The notes under the pieces were generated by a model that did not search any database, was not told the origin of the DNA, and saw only the letters and a program-made list of their open reading frames with translations. This document shows, piece by piece, positions 50,923-60,423 of a stretch of 64,000 bases of DNA. The stretch is from Acidobacteria bacterium AB60 (GTDB taxonomy: Bacteria; Acidobacteriota; Terriglobia; Terriglobales; Acidobacteriaceae), in the NCBI GenBank assembly GCA_008682415.1, contig VANK01000010.1, positions 62,001 to 126,000 of the forward strand, read 5' to 3'. Position 1 is the first letter of the stretch. Each line of letters opens with the position of its first letter. The position numbers were made by a program, and so were the translations under genes.

Positions 50923-52998
50923 GTGATGCAAGAGGCACTTCAGTTCACTCCCCAAGTCGCTGCTTCGTCCGTCGCGAAGATTCTCTGGCTGATTCCGGCC
51001 GTGCCCATGGTGGCCGCCGGGGTGATTGCGTTATTGAAGCAGCCGCGGCGCCGCGCAGCAGCCGGGCTCGCGATCGGCTCGCTGGGGTTTTCGCTGCTGA
51101 TTGCGCTGGCCGCCTTCGGGCATGTGCTCTCCGGCTGGATGAGCGGGCACGCGGTGCGCGAGACCGTCAACTTTAGCTGGATCACCTTTGGCAACGCGAC
51201 CGTCGACCTGGGCTGGGTGCTCGATCCGCTTGCGGCGGTGATGCTGGTGATGGTGACGTTTGTCGGCCTGCTGATCTTTATCTACTCCACCGGCTACATG
51301 GCGCATGACGAGAACTTCACGCGCTTCTTCTGCTTCCTCTCGCTGTTTGCGGGGGCTATGCTGGGCGTGGTGATCGCCAACAGCCTACTGCTGCTGTTCA
51401 TGTGCTGGGAACTGGTGGGGCTGACGTCGTACCTGCTGATCGGCTTCTGGTACCACAAGCCCTCGGCGGCGGCCGCGGCGAAGAAGGCGTTTCTGACCAC
51501 GCGCATCGGCGACATCTTCTTCCTGCTGGGCATTGTGTGGCTCTTCGCGCAGACGGGCACGCTGCTCTTCTACAACAACGGCGCGGGTTCCATGGAGCCT
51601 GCGGCGCTGGGCGGCCTGCTGGGGGCGCCGGCGGCGTCGGGACTCAGCGCTGCGAGTGCGATTGCGCTGCTCATCTTCGCTGGGGCTGTGGGCAAGAGCG
51701 GCCAGCTACCGCTGCACGTGTGGCTGCCCGATGCGATGGAAGGTCCGACGCCAGTGTCGGCGCTGATTCATGCCGCGACCATGGTGGCGGCAGGCGTGTA
51801 TCTTGTGGCGCGCGTTTTTCCGCTGATGGAAGCGGGCGCGCCGGCAGGAGGCACCACGACAGCGCTCACGGTGGTGACGTGGGTGGGCGCATCCACGGCT
51901 GTCTTCGCGGCGCTGATCGCCGTGGCGCAGAACGACATCAAGCGCATCCTGGCCTACTCGACGGTGTCGCAGCTTGGATACATGATGGCCGGGCTTGGAC
52001 TGGGCGGCGTGGCGGTGGGCATGTTCCACCTGATCACGCACGCGTTTTTCAAGGCGCTGCTGTTCATGGGCGCGGGCTCAGTGATCCACGGCTGCCACGA
52101 GGAGCAGGACATTCGCCACATGGGCGGTCTGCGCAAAGCAATGCCTATTACGTATGGCGCTTACCTGGTTGGAATGCTCGCGCTGACGGGATTTCCGCTG
52201 GTGTTCTCAGGCTTCTGGAGCAAGGACGCAATTCTGGAGTCGGCGCATAACTGGACGCCGGGGCAAGGGCCGTACTTCCTGCTGGTCTTTGGCGCGCTGC
52301 TCACGGCGTTCTACATGACGCGCCAGATGAGCTACGTGTTCTTCGGCAAATACCGCGGGCACGGGCACGCACATGAGAGCCCGCGGGTCATGACCATGCC
52401 GTTGGTGATCCTGGCAATTCTCGCCGTCGCGCTGGGCGTGCTGGGAACGCCGGTCTGGCCGTGGTTCCGCAGCTTCCTCACCAACCGGTCCGCGGAGTTC
52501 GGGCTCGCGGGCTTCAGCGAGCCGGGCCTGCTGGCGCTGATGCTCACCTCCACGACGGTGGTGGCAATAGGTTACGGCGTGGGCTGGTGGCTGTACGGCG
52601 GCAAATCTCCCGCTGCCCAGGAGCCGGATGCGCTGGAGACGAAGATTGGTCCGGTGTGGACCGGGCTGAGCAATCGCCTTTATGTGGACGAGTTCTACGG
52701 CGTCACTTTCATCGCGTTCTACTACTGGTGGGCGCGCGTGGCGGACTGGTTCGATCGGCGCGTGTGGGGCGGCCTGGTCGCGCTTGTGATGTGGTTCTTC
52801 GGGCTGTGGGCCAGGTTCAACCGCTTCCTGGATACGAACTGGGTGGACGGCGCCTTCGACAAGGGCTGCGAGGAGCTCTCCGTGGGCGGCGGCCTGATGG
52901 CGCGAGTGCAGTCGGGCCGCGTGCAGACGTATCTTCGCCTGCTGGCGATTGCCGTGGTGGTGCTGGCGGCCATCCTGATCTGGAGCAGCCGAGGATGA
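50923..52998 (+). CDS. nuoL: NADH-quinone oxidoreductase subunit L, longer than usual
   Basis: A 691-residue antiporter-like subunit with about sixteen helices. The pumping core includes LLLFMCWELVGLTSYLLIGF, GKSGQLPLHVWLPDAMEGPT and HAATMVAAGVYLVARVFPLM. E. coli NuoL has 613 residues; the extra length here lies mostly in the last 150 residues, around the lateral helix (YYWWARVADWFDRRVWGGL to the last transmembrane helix). A longer lateral helix is expected in complexes that carry an extra NuoM. GTG 50923 or ATG 50926 is the start. ATGA overlap joins it to nuoM. Confidence 0.93.
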   Translation: MMQEALQFTPQVAASSVAKILWLIPAVPMVAAGVIALLKQPRRRAAAGLAIGSLGFSLLIALAAFGHVLSGWMSGHAVRETVNFSWITFGNATVDLGWVLDPLAAVMLVMVTFVGLLIFIYSTGYMAHDENFTRFFCFLSLFAGAMLGVVIANSLLLLFMCWELVGLTSYLLIGFWYHKPSAAAAAKKAFLTTRIGDIFFLLGIVWLFAQTGTLLFYNNGAGSMEPAALGGLLGAPAASGLSAASAIALLIFAGAVGKSGQLPLHVWLPDAMEGPTPVSALIHAATMVAAGVYLVARVFPLMEAGAPAGGTTTALTVVTWVGASTAVFAALIAVAQNDIKRILAYSTVSQLGYMMAGLGLGGVAVGMFHLITHAFFKALLFMGAGSVIHGCHEEQDIRHMGGLRKAMPITYGAYLVGMLALTGFPLVFSGFWSKDAILESAHNWTPGQGPYFLLVFGALLTAFYMTRQMSYVFFGKYRGHGHAHESPRVMTMPLVILAILAVALGVLGTPVWPWFRSFLTNRSAEFGLAGFSEPGLLALMLTSTTVVAIGYGVGWWLYGGKSPAAQEPDALETKIGPVWTGLSNRLYVDEFYGVTFIAFYYWWARVADWFDRRVWGGLVALVMWFFGLWARFNRFLDTNWVDGAFDKGCEELSVGGGLMARVQSGRVQTYLRLLAIAVVVLAAILIWSSRG

Positions 52999-54512
52999 AC
53001 GGAATTCCCATGCTCACGATCCTGACTGCGCTGCCGGTTCTTGGGGCCATTGTTGCGCTCTTCACGGGCAGGCATGCCCGCGGCGTTGCCATGATCACCA
53101 CCCTGGCGGCGCTGGTTCTGTGCCTGGTGATCTGGACGCACATCCCTGCCAATGGAAGCATCGGGCTCCTGGAACAGCATCCCTGGGTTCCGTCGCTGGG
53201 GATCGAGTATCACCTCGGCGTTGATGGCCTGGGCGCGCTGATGCTGCTGCTCTCTGCCATCGTGACGCTGATGTCGATCGATGCGGCGCACCGGGTGCAT
53301 CATGCGCCGGGACTCTACTTCGCGCTGGTGCTGCTGCTGGAAGCCGGGCTCTTCGGCACCTTTACCGCGCTCAATTTCTATCACTGGTTCCTGTATTGGG
53401 AGCTGAGCCTGATTCCCGCATTCTTCCTCATCAAGCTGTGGGGAGGTCCCAGGCGCGGACCGGCAGCCACGCAGTTCTTCGTCTACACCATGGCGGGGTC
53501 CGTGGGGCTGCTGCTGGCGTTTCTGGCGGTGTTTTTGGCTACCGGCAGCATGAACTTCACGCACCTAAGCCTGATGGCGTTGACCGGCGAACTGGAGCAG
53601 GCCGTCACCACCCATCTTGGCCCGGTGATGCCGTGGCTGGCGGTCGGTGTGCTGGCAGGATTCGCGGTGAAGGTGCCGCTCATGCCCTTCCATACGTGGC
53701 TGCCGGCAGCCTACTCGGAGGCGCCTTCGCCGGTGACGATGTTGCTGACCGGCACGATGTCGAAGATGGGTGTGTATGGTCTGCTGCGCATCGCTCTGCC
53801 GCTCTTTGGCTACCAGATCGCGCAGATGCGGACGCCGTTGCTGATCCTGGCGGTGCTTACTGTTGTGATGGGCGCATGGGCCGCGGCGGCGCAGAAGGAC
53901 CTAAAGCGCGTCTTCGCCTACTCCTCGGTGAATCACCTCGGCTACTGCCAGCTCGGCATCTTTGCTCTCGCGGTTCCTGCCACCAGCGCGGCCATGCAGG
54001 CCAGCCAGGCGGCTGCGCTGAATGGCGTGATTCTGCAGATGTTCAATCATGGCGTGACGGCGGCGGCGCTGTTCTGGTTCATCGCCATGATGCAGCAGCG
54101 CAGCAACGGGCTGCGGGGCATCCATGACTTTGGCGGTCTGCGCAAGCCGGCGCCGGTGTTCGCGGGGCTGATGGGCTTTGCGCTGTTCTCGTCTCTGGGG
54201 CTGCCAGGACTCAACGGGTTTGTGGGGGAGTTCCTGATCTTCCGCGGCGTGTTTCCGCTCGCCTGGGTCGCGGCAACCGTATCCGTGCTGGGCTTGCTGA
54301 TTACGGCGGCGGTGATTCTGACGGTTATTCAGAAGGTGTTCGCCGGGCCGGTGCCGGAGCGCTGGGCTGCGTTCCCCGATCTGCATCGCAGCGAGCTGCT
54401 CTCGGTGGCGCCGGTCATCGGGCTCATGATTCTCATCGGCATCTTGCCGCAACTAATCGTAGACAGCGTGAACCCCACGGTGGTGAACCTGCTGGCGCAC
54501 TGGAGATTTTAG
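52995..54512 (+). CDS. nuoM: NADH-quinone oxidoreductase subunit M, first copy
   Basis: A 505-residue antiporter-like subunit with about fourteen helices: NFYHWFLYWELSLIPAFFLI carries the conserved Glu of helix 5, and PFHTWLPAAYSEAPSPVTML the helix 7 region with Lys just before it. ATG 52995 overlaps the nuoL stop. A second, different nuoM starts on the next base after its stop. The two copies differ clearly from each other, so this is not a recent duplication. Confidence 0.93.
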   Translation: MNGIPMLTILTALPVLGAIVALFTGRHARGVAMITTLAALVLCLVIWTHIPANGSIGLLEQHPWVPSLGIEYHLGVDGLGALMLLLSAIVTLMSIDAAHRVHHAPGLYFALVLLLEAGLFGTFTALNFYHWFLYWELSLIPAFFLIKLWGGPRRGPAATQFFVYTMAGSVGLLLAFLAVFLATGSMNFTHLSLMALTGELEQAVTTHLGPVMPWLAVGVLAGFAVKVPLMPFHTWLPAAYSEAPSPVTMLLTGTMSKMGVYGLLRIALPLFGYQIAQMRTPLLILAVLTVVMGAWAAAAQKDLKRVFAYSSVNHLGYCQLGIFALAVPATSAAMQASQAAALNGVILQMFNHGVTAAALFWFIAMMQQRSNGLRGIHDFGGLRKPAPVFAGLMGFALFSSLGLPGLNGFVGEFLIFRGVFPLAWVAATVSVLGLLITAAVILTVIQKVFAGPVPERWAAFPDLHRSELLSVAPVIGLMILIGILPQLIVDSVNPTVVNLLAHWRF

Positions 54513-56021
54513 ATGTTGGCGTGGACGATCTATCTCTCGTTTGCCGGAGCTCTCGCCGAGGCGCTGCTGCCCAGGGGCAGAGCGGGGCTGGCGCGCGCCC
54601 TGGCGCTGGTGGTCGCGCTGGCGGGCCTCGTGATTGCCGTGGCGGGATTCGCCGCCGGAGCGGGGCAGGGGCACATCACCATCACCGACGTGCCCTGGGT
54701 GGCCTCCATGGGCATCCGCTACACGCTCGCCGCCGATGGCATCAGCCGCGTGCTGGTGCTCCTTACCGGCCTCGCGGCCGTGGCTGGAGTGCTCTTCAGC
54801 TGGAACATTGAACTGCGCACCAATGAGTTCTTCGCATTCTTTCTCGCGCTCATCGGCGGCGTCTACGGCGTCTTTCTCAGCTTCGACCTCTTCCTGCTGT
54901 TCGTCTTCTATGAGATCGCCATCGTGCCGAAGTACTTCCTGATCGCCATCTGGGGATCGACACGGCGCGAATACGCGGCCATGAAGCTCGCGCTCTATTC
55001 CTTTGTTGGTTCGGCGATGGTGCTGATCGGTTTGCTCGCGGCCTACGCCACATCGGGCGGCCACTCTACCGGTCTCATCGACCTGGCTCATGCCGGACTT
55101 CCGCCTGCGTTCCAGATGTGGGCCTTCCCGCTGACGTTCGTCGGATTCGCAATTCTCGCCGGCATGTGGCCCTTTCACACATGGGCGCCTACCGGACACG
55201 TGGCCGCCCCTACCGCCGCCTCCATGCTGCTGGCCGGCGTGGTGATGAAGCTGGGCGCGTACGGATGCCTGCGAGTGGCCATGTCGCTGTTCCCGCACGG
55301 CATGGATCCGTGGGGATGGTCGTTCCTGGGCATCGGTTCGTGGCGCGATGTCTTCGCGGTGCTCGCGGTGATCGGCATTGTCTACGGTGCACTGGTGGCG
55401 CTGGTGCAGACCGACTTCAAGTTCGTCATCGGCTACTCCAGCGTGTCCCACATGGGTTTTGTGCTGCTCGGCTTGATGACTCTAAACCAGGTGGGCGTCA
55501 CCGGCGCGGTGCTGCAGATGTACTCGCACGGCGTGATCGCCGGCCTGCTCTTCGCCATTGTGGGCCGCATCGTGTACGAGAGGACTCACACGCGCCAGCT
55601 CGCGGACCTGGAGCGGATGCATCTCGCCCGTCGGCTGCCCTTCGCCGCGTGGGCGTTTCTGATTGCCGGGATGGCCTCGATGGGACTGCCTGGGTTCTCC
55701 GGCTTCGTCGCCGAGCTCCAGGTGCTGGCTGGATCCTGGAATGCGAAACCATGGTGGACCGCCGCGGCCGGCGTTGGCATTGTGGTGGGCGTGGCGTATA
55801 CGTGGCGCGCGCTGCAGAAGGCCTTCTTCACGAATGTACGGCCCACCGCGGAGGATCATCCCAAAACAGGTTGGCACGACCTGGGCGCTATCACCTGGCC
55901 TGAGGTCGCGGGATTCAGCCTGCTGATGCTGGCCAGTCTCGTCGTCGGCCTCTATCCCCGCATTCTTCTCGACTCCATCGAACCCGCAGTGAAGGCGCTG
56001 CTCGCGGGAGGCGGACAATGA
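54513..56021 (+). CDS. nuoM: NADH-quinone oxidoreductase subunit M, second copy
   Basis: A 502-residue antiporter-like subunit. Pump motifs are FDLFLLFVFYEIAIVPKYFL (Glu in helix 5) and PFHTWAPTGHVAAPTAASML (helix 7). It starts immediately after the stop of the first nuoM, with no spacer. Complexes with two NuoM subunits ('2M' complex I) have been proposed to pump more protons per electron pair. Both copies keep their key charged residues as far as can be seen. ATGA overlap couples it to nuoN. Confidence 0.93.
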   Translation: MLAWTIYLSFAGALAEALLPRGRAGLARALALVVALAGLVIAVAGFAAGAGQGHITITDVPWVASMGIRYTLAADGISRVLVLLTGLAAVAGVLFSWNIELRTNEFFAFFLALIGGVYGVFLSFDLFLLFVFYEIAIVPKYFLIAIWGSTRREYAAMKLALYSFVGSAMVLIGLLAAYATSGGHSTGLIDLAHAGLPPAFQMWAFPLTFVGFAILAGMWPFHTWAPTGHVAAPTAASMLLAGVVMKLGAYGCLRVAMSLFPHGMDPWGWSFLGIGSWRDVFAVLAVIGIVYGALVALVQTDFKFVIGYSSVSHMGFVLLGLMTLNQVGVTGAVLQMYSHGVIAGLLFAIVGRIVYERTHTRQLADLERMHLARRLPFAAWAFLIAGMASMGLPGFSGFVAELQVLAGSWNAKPWWTAAAGVGIVVGVAYTWRALQKAFFTNVRPTAEDHPKTGWHDLGAITWPEVAGFSLLMLASLVVGLYPRILLDSIEPAVKALLAGGGQ

Positions 56022-57562
56022 ACTACGCCGATCTCTTCCGCATCACGCTGCCGGAGACCGCGCTCGAAGTCGCAGCGCTGCTGGTCCTGGTCGTCGATCT
56101 TGGTTTCATGCGCAAGGCTGCGCTCGCGCTGCGTACCGCCACCGCCACCGTGCTGGGCGTGCTCGGCTGCGGGGCGGCGTTGGTGCTGATGCAGGGGCAG
56201 GGAAGGCTCACTTTTACCGCCGACGGGACGCCGGACACGCTGCTGCTCGTTACCGGAGGGGCCACCGCCGTCGCGCAGATCGCCATCCTCGTCCTCACGG
56301 CGCTGACGCTTCTGCTTCTCATCGGGTCCAGGTTCACGCGTCACGTGGGCGAGTTTGTTGCGGTCGTGCTGATGTCCGCGACGGGCGGCCTGCTGATCGC
56401 CGGAGCGCAGGACCTGCTGGTGATCTTTACCGGGCTTGAACTGCTCAGTCTCGGACTGTACATCCTCACCGCGTTTGCCAAGTCTTCCGGCAGCAGCGCA
56501 GAAGCCGCGCTGAAGTATTACCTGTTCGGCGGGATGTCGGCGGCGTTTCTGCTGTTCGGCTTCTCGTATCTTTACGGCATCACCGGGTCCACCAACCTGC
56601 ACCAGGTTGCCCTGCGCAGCATTCAGATGTCGGCTGCCGGAGCCTCGCCGCTGCTGTATGTCGCGCTGGTGATGGTGGCGGCCGGACTCGGATTCAAAGT
56701 CGCCGCGGTGCCCTTCCAGTTGTGGGCTCCCGACACGTATGAAGGCGCGCCCGCACCGGCGGCAGCGTTCATCGCCTCGGTCTCCAAGCTCGCCAGCTTT
56801 GCCCTGCTCATCGCTGTCTCCTCGGCCATCGTGAACGTTCTGGGCGGCGGACATCAGGTCTTCTTCCTGACGGACGGCTCAGGGCCACTGCCGCGCTACG
56901 TGGGTATGCAGGGTCCGTGGGCGCTGATCCTGGTGATCCTGTCCGCCGCCTCCATGCTCGCGGGCAACCTGGCGGCACTCGCGCAGATCAGCGTTCGCCG
57001 CCTGCTGGCCTACTCTGCCATCGCCCACGCCGGGTATATGCTTCTGGCGCTCGCCTACTATTCGCGAGCATCGTTCAGCGCCAGCGCGGTGCTTTACTAC
57101 ATCCTTACGTATGGGCTCACCTCTATCGGCGCGTTCGGTGTGATCGGCGTGGTGGAGCGCGCCACCGGCAGCGATAGGCTTGACGCCTTTCTCGGCCTGT
57201 ATAAGCGCAGCCCGCTGCTCGCGGCCGTGCTGCTCATTCTCTTCCTCTCGCTGGCCGGCATTCCTCCGCTCGTCGGCTTCTGGGCCAAGTTCAACCTCTT
57301 CGCCGCGGTGCTGCGCGTCTCCGCCGGCGTGGTGCCGTTCACGCTGGTGGCTCTGGCGGTGGGCATGAGCGCGGTCTCTCTCTACTACTACCTGCAGGTG
57401 CTCAAGCGGGCTTTCGTCATGCCGGCGGTGGACGAGACCCCCATCCGTGTACCCGCTGTGACCGCTCTTGTGCTGCTCGCCATCGCAGCCGCTGTCGTGG
57501 TGCTCGGCTGCTTCCCCGGCCTGCTGCAGGACTGGATCGCCAGCTTCGCCGCTACTCTTTAA
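56018..57562 (+). CDS. nuoN: NADH-quinone oxidoreductase subunit N
   Basis: A 514-residue antiporter-like subunit, last gene of the operon. Typical segments are VIFTGLELLSLGLYILTAF, KVAAVPFQLWAPDTYEGAP and the C-terminal GIPPLVGFWAKFNLFAAVL. NuoN lies between NuoK and the NuoM subunits in the membrane arm. A strong terminator begins 21 bases after the stop. No nuoE, nuoF or nuoG is found anywhere in the window. Confidence 0.95.
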   Translation: MNYADLFRITLPETALEVAALLVLVVDLGFMRKAALALRTATATVLGVLGCGAALVLMQGQGRLTFTADGTPDTLLLVTGGATAVAQIAILVLTALTLLLLIGSRFTRHVGEFVAVVLMSATGGLLIAGAQDLLVIFTGLELLSLGLYILTAFAKSSGSSAEAALKYYLFGGMSAAFLLFGFSYLYGITGSTNLHQVALRSIQMSAAGASPLLYVALVMVAAGLGFKVAAVPFQLWAPDTYEGAPAPAAAFIASVSKLASFALLIAVSSAIVNVLGGGHQVFFLTDGSGPLPRYVGMQGPWALILVILSAASMLAGNLAALAQISVRRLLAYSAIAHAGYMLLALAYYSRASFSASAVLYYILTYGLTSIGAFGVIGVVERATGSDRLDAFLGLYKRSPLLAAVLLILFLSLAGIPPLVGFWAKFNLFAAVLRVSAGVVPFTLVALAVGMSAVSLYYYLQVLKRAFVMPAVDETPIRVPAVTALVLLAIAAAVVVLGCFPGLLQDWIASFAATL

Positions 57563-57583
57563 CTCCGGTTCTCACGCAAAGAA

Positions 57584-57619
57584 AAACGGCGCGGCCCGCA
57601 GGCTGCGCCGTTTCTTTTT
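57584..57619. terminator. Intrinsic terminator of the nuo operon
   Basis: AAACGGCGC pairs with GCGCCGTTT, extended by an inner GGCC/GGCT pairing around a 4-base loop, and followed by CTTTTT. It lies between convergent nuoN and the glutamine synthetase gene and may serve both. Confidence 0.9.
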
Positions 57620-57633
57620 GACCCAGTCGCGAT

Positions 57634-59064
57634 CTAGAACAGGTTCCACAGCGACTGGTTGTAGACCTCGTGATGGTACTGCACCTCGGAGGCCTTCACG
57701 AACGTGCCCAGAGCGCGGGGGCAGCGATCCGCCGCGGCCTGCTTCAGGTCCGCAAACCGGCCCTGCACATCGGCGCCCAGAATCTCGCCGATCCAGGCGG
57801 AGCCCTTGAAGTCCTCGATGGCCTGCTGGATGTTGTCGGGCAGGAAGCGCTGTGCCTGGCGGAGGTTGTCGATGCTTGCCTTCTTGCCGTCAACACCGGT
57901 CTTGAAGATTGAGTAGAGCGCCAGGTACGGGTTCGCGTCGGGCGCAACCGAGCGCACTTCCACGCGCATGGAGCGCGAGTTGCCGATGGGCACGCGCACC
58001 ATGGAGCCGCGATCGGTGGCGGAGGCCTTGATCTGGTTGGGCGCTTCGAAGTGCGGATCCAAGCGGCGATAGGCATTCACGCTGGGATTCAGGATCAGGC
58101 AGATATCCAGCGCGTTGCTGAGGATGCGATCGATGAAGTCCCAGCCAAACGCGGAGAGCTGCTCCTGTCCCTTCTCGTCCCACATCAGGTTGACCTTGTC
58201 TTTGGAGACGGAGACGTTGGTGTGCATGCCGCTGCCGTTCACGCCGACCACGGGCTTGGGCAGGAAGCTCGCGGTGTAGCCCATGTTGTTGGCGATCTGC
58301 CGGGTGAGCAGCTTGTAGAGCTGAATCTGGTCGGCGGCCGCCACCACTTCGCCGTAGCTGTAGTTGATCTCGAACTGGCTGGGGGCGACCTCGGGGTGAT
58401 CCTTCTCGTTCTGGAAGCCCATGGCGCGCTGCACTTCGGCCGAGGTGTCGATGAACTGGCGCAGCGGGTCCAGCGGCAGCACGTGATAGTAGCCGCCGGT
58501 GTTGATGAAGTCGAACTTGCCGGTCTCGTGGAAGCGGCGCTCGGCATCCTTGCCGGCGAAGAGGAATCCTTCAATCTCGTTGGCCGCATTCAGCGTGTAG
58601 CCCTTCTCCTTGTACAGCTTGTCGGAGTAGGCCTTGAGAACGCCGCGCAGGTCGCCGGAGTAGGGCGTGCCATCCTTGTCGATGACGGTGCCGAACACCA
58701 GCACCTTGCCGTTGCCGAACACATCGGCGGGCACCCAGTAAAACGCGCTCCAGTCGATGCCCAGGCGCAGATCGCTTTCTTTCTGGGCGGTAAAGCCGCG
58801 GATGGACGATCCGTCGAAGGTCAGGTTCTCGTACGCGCCGAGAAGGAACTTCTTGTCATAGTCGAGCAGGTGCAGGCGGCCCTCGAGATCGCTGAACAGC
58901 ACAGTGACCGCTTTGATCCGCTTCTCGTCGGTCAGGTACTTGAGCCGCTCTTCGCGCACTTTGTCCATCGATACGCGGCTGATGCGGTCGGCTTTGGCTT
59001 TCAGGTTGAGCTCTTCCAACTCGTCATAAGAAAGGGCCAGAAAATTCCTGTACTCTGTCGACAT
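57634..59064 (-). CDS. glnA: Glutamine synthetase, type I family
   Basis: A 476-residue enzyme. The N-terminal beta-grasp contains NLTFDGSSIRGF; the catalytic domain shows VGVNGSGMHTNVSVSKD, NPSVNAYRRLDPHFEAPN and the substrate/Mg site SMRVEVRSVAPDANPYLA. It makes glutamine from glutamate, ammonia and ATP. Where adenylylated enzymes carry the NLYDLP tyrosine, this one reads DNLRQAQRFLPDN, so GlnE-type adenylylation is unlikely. The start ATG 59064 follows AAGGAGA. It lies 226 bases downstream of a second, type II synthetase gene on the same strand. Confidence 0.9.
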   Translation of the reverse strand: MSTEYRNFLALSYDELEELNLKAKADRISRVSMDKVREERLKYLTDEKRIKAVTVLFSDLEGRLHLLDYDKKFLLGAYENLTFDGSSIRGFTAQKESDLRLGIDWSAFYWVPADVFGNGKVLVFGTVIDKDGTPYSGDLRGVLKAYSDKLYKEKGYTLNAANEIEGFLFAGKDAERRFHETGKFDFINTGGYYHVLPLDPLRQFIDTSAEVQRAMGFQNEKDHPEVAPSQFEINYSYGEVVAAADQIQLYKLLTRQIANNMGYTASFLPKPVVGVNGSGMHTNVSVSKDKVNLMWDEKGQEQLSAFGWDFIDRILSNALDICLILNPSVNAYRRLDPHFEAPNQIKASATDRGSMVRVPIGNSRSMRVEVRSVAPDANPYLALYSIFKTGVDGKKASIDNLRQAQRFLPDNIQQAIEDFKGSAWIGEILGADVQGRFADLKQAAADRCPRALGTFVKASEVQYHHEVYNQSLWNLF

Positions 59065-59148
59065 TTCTCTCCTTCGAACGGGTAAATGATTGGTCTAGGC
59101 AGATTTCACCACAGGCGCACGGAGCGCAAATCCCCAGACCCCAAAATA

Positions 59149-59200
59149 GGGCATGGGGCAGGGTTGCGCAAGGCGCGTACCCGTTTTTTGCCCCATGCCC
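59149..59200 (-). promoter_or_regulatory. Structured leader upstream of glnA
   Basis: GGGCATGGGGCA (59149-59160) pairs with TGCCCCATGCCC (59189-59200). Inside, GGGT (59161-59164) pairs with ACCC (59179-59182). On the minus strand a T-run does not directly follow, so it is a possible regulatory RNA element in the glnA leader. It is not recognisably the cyanobacterial glutamine riboswitch. Confidence 0.4.
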
Positions 59201-59259
59201 ATTGGTACTGAAGTGGGTAACTTGTCTCTGCCAGGTTGAGGTAAGCGTGCGGTGCGATT

Positions 59260-59283
59260 CTCCCCGCCGTTGCGGGCGGGGAG
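59260..59283 (-). terminator. Hairpin after the type II glutamine synthetase gene
   Basis: CTCCCCGCC and GGCGGGGAG form a 9-base stem with a 6-base loop, eight bases past the stop of the minus-strand gene. No T-run follows, so it is a weak or Rho-assisted terminator. Confidence 0.5.
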
Positions 59284-59290
59284 GAGTGAT

Positions 59291-60331
59291 TTACACGCCG
59301 GCCAGTTCTTCCACCGCCTCTGCGGTAGGAACGGTCTCGATGGTCCGGATGATCTGCGACACGATCTGGTAGGGATCGGCCTCGGAGTTGGGACGGCGAT
59401 CTTCGAGATAGCCCTTGTAGCCGTTCTTGATGAAGTTCACGGGCAGGCGAACCGACGCGCCGCGATCGGACAGGCCGTAGCGGAACTGGTCGATGGGCGC
59501 CGTCTCGTGCAGGCCGGTGAGACGCAGATGGTTGTCAGGACCGTAGACCGCGATGTGTTCGTGGCGATTCTCGGCGAAGGCGTTCATCAGGGCCTCGAAG
59601 TAGGCCTTGCCGCCGACCTCGCGCAGGTACTTGGTGGAGAAGTTGGTGTGCATGCCGGAGCCGTTCCAATCGCCGCGGATCGGCTTGCAATGCCACATCA
59701 CGTCCACTTCGTATTTTTCGCAGAGGCGCATCATCAGGTAGCGCGCCACCCACAGGTCATCGGCCGCCTTATGCGAGCCCTTGCCGAAGATCTGGAACTC
59801 CCACTGACCCTTGGCCACTTCGGCGTTGATGCCCTCGTGGTTGATGCCGGCGGCGAGGCACAGATCCAGGTGCTCTTCCACAATGGTGCGGGCCACGCTG
59901 CCCATGTACTTGTAGCCGACGCCGCAGTAGTAGGGGCCCTGGGGAGCGGGGAAGCCGCTTTCGGGGAAGCCGAGGGGACGGCCTTCTTTGTACAGGAAGT
60001 ACTCCTGCTCGAATCCAAACCACATGTCCGGGTCGTCCGGAGCGGTGGCGCGCATATTGGTGGAGTGCGGGGTGCCATCCGGATGCAGCACTTCGCTCAG
60101 AACGATGTAGCCGTTCTTGCGGGAGGCGTCGGGGTAGAGCGCGACCGGCTTGAGAATGCAGTCGGAGCTGTGGCCTTCCGCCTGCATGGTGGAGCTGCCG
60201 TCGAAACCCCACAGGGGCAGGTCGGCAAGAGTGGGCGGGGCGGCAAATTCCTTGATCGTGGTCTTGCCGCGCAGCTCTGGAATCGGCTTCTTGCCATCGA
60301 GCCAGATGTACTCAAGTTTGTACTTTGCCAT
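59291..60331 (-). CDS. glnII: Glutamine synthetase, type II (eukaryotic type)
   Basis: A 346-residue enzyme of GSII size. It begins KYKLEYIWLDGKKPIPELR, then WGFDGSSTMQAEGHSSDCIL (substrate loop), FGFEQEYFLY, PIRGDWNGSGMHTNFSTKY (Mg/ATP site) and GASVRLPVNFIKNGYKGYLE. Type II enzymes are regulated at expression level or by feedback, not by adenylylation. It gives the cell two glutamine synthetases of different type side by side. Start ATG 60331 follows GAAGGAGA. Confidence 0.92.
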   Translation of the reverse strand: MAKYKLEYIWLDGKKPIPELRGKTTIKEFAAPPTLADLPLWGFDGSSTMQAEGHSSDCILKPVALYPDASRKNGYIVLSEVLHPDGTPHSTNMRATAPDDPDMWFGFEQEYFLYKEGRPLGFPESGFPAPQGPYYCGVGYKYMGSVARTIVEEHLDLCLAAGINHEGINAEVAKGQWEFQIFGKGSHKAADDLWVARYLMMRLCEKYEVDVMWHCKPIRGDWNGSGMHTNFSTKYLREVGGKAYFEALMNAFAENRHEHIAVYGPDNHLRLTGLHETAPIDQFRYGLSDRGASVRLPVNFIKNGYKGYLEDRRPNSEADPYQIVSQIIRTIETVPTAEAVEELAGV

Positions 60332-60423
60332 GGGTCTCCTTCGGGTAGGAATCGGTCGGAATGATCAATAAAATGCTAGAGCCCCAGGTATAAGGACGCC
60401 GTGAAGATTTGCCCTCGCGCCGC

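Noticed and set aside
59149..59200. glnA leader as a glutamine riboswitch
   Set aside because: The known glnA motif is cyanobacterial, and the stem here does not show its three-helix junction.
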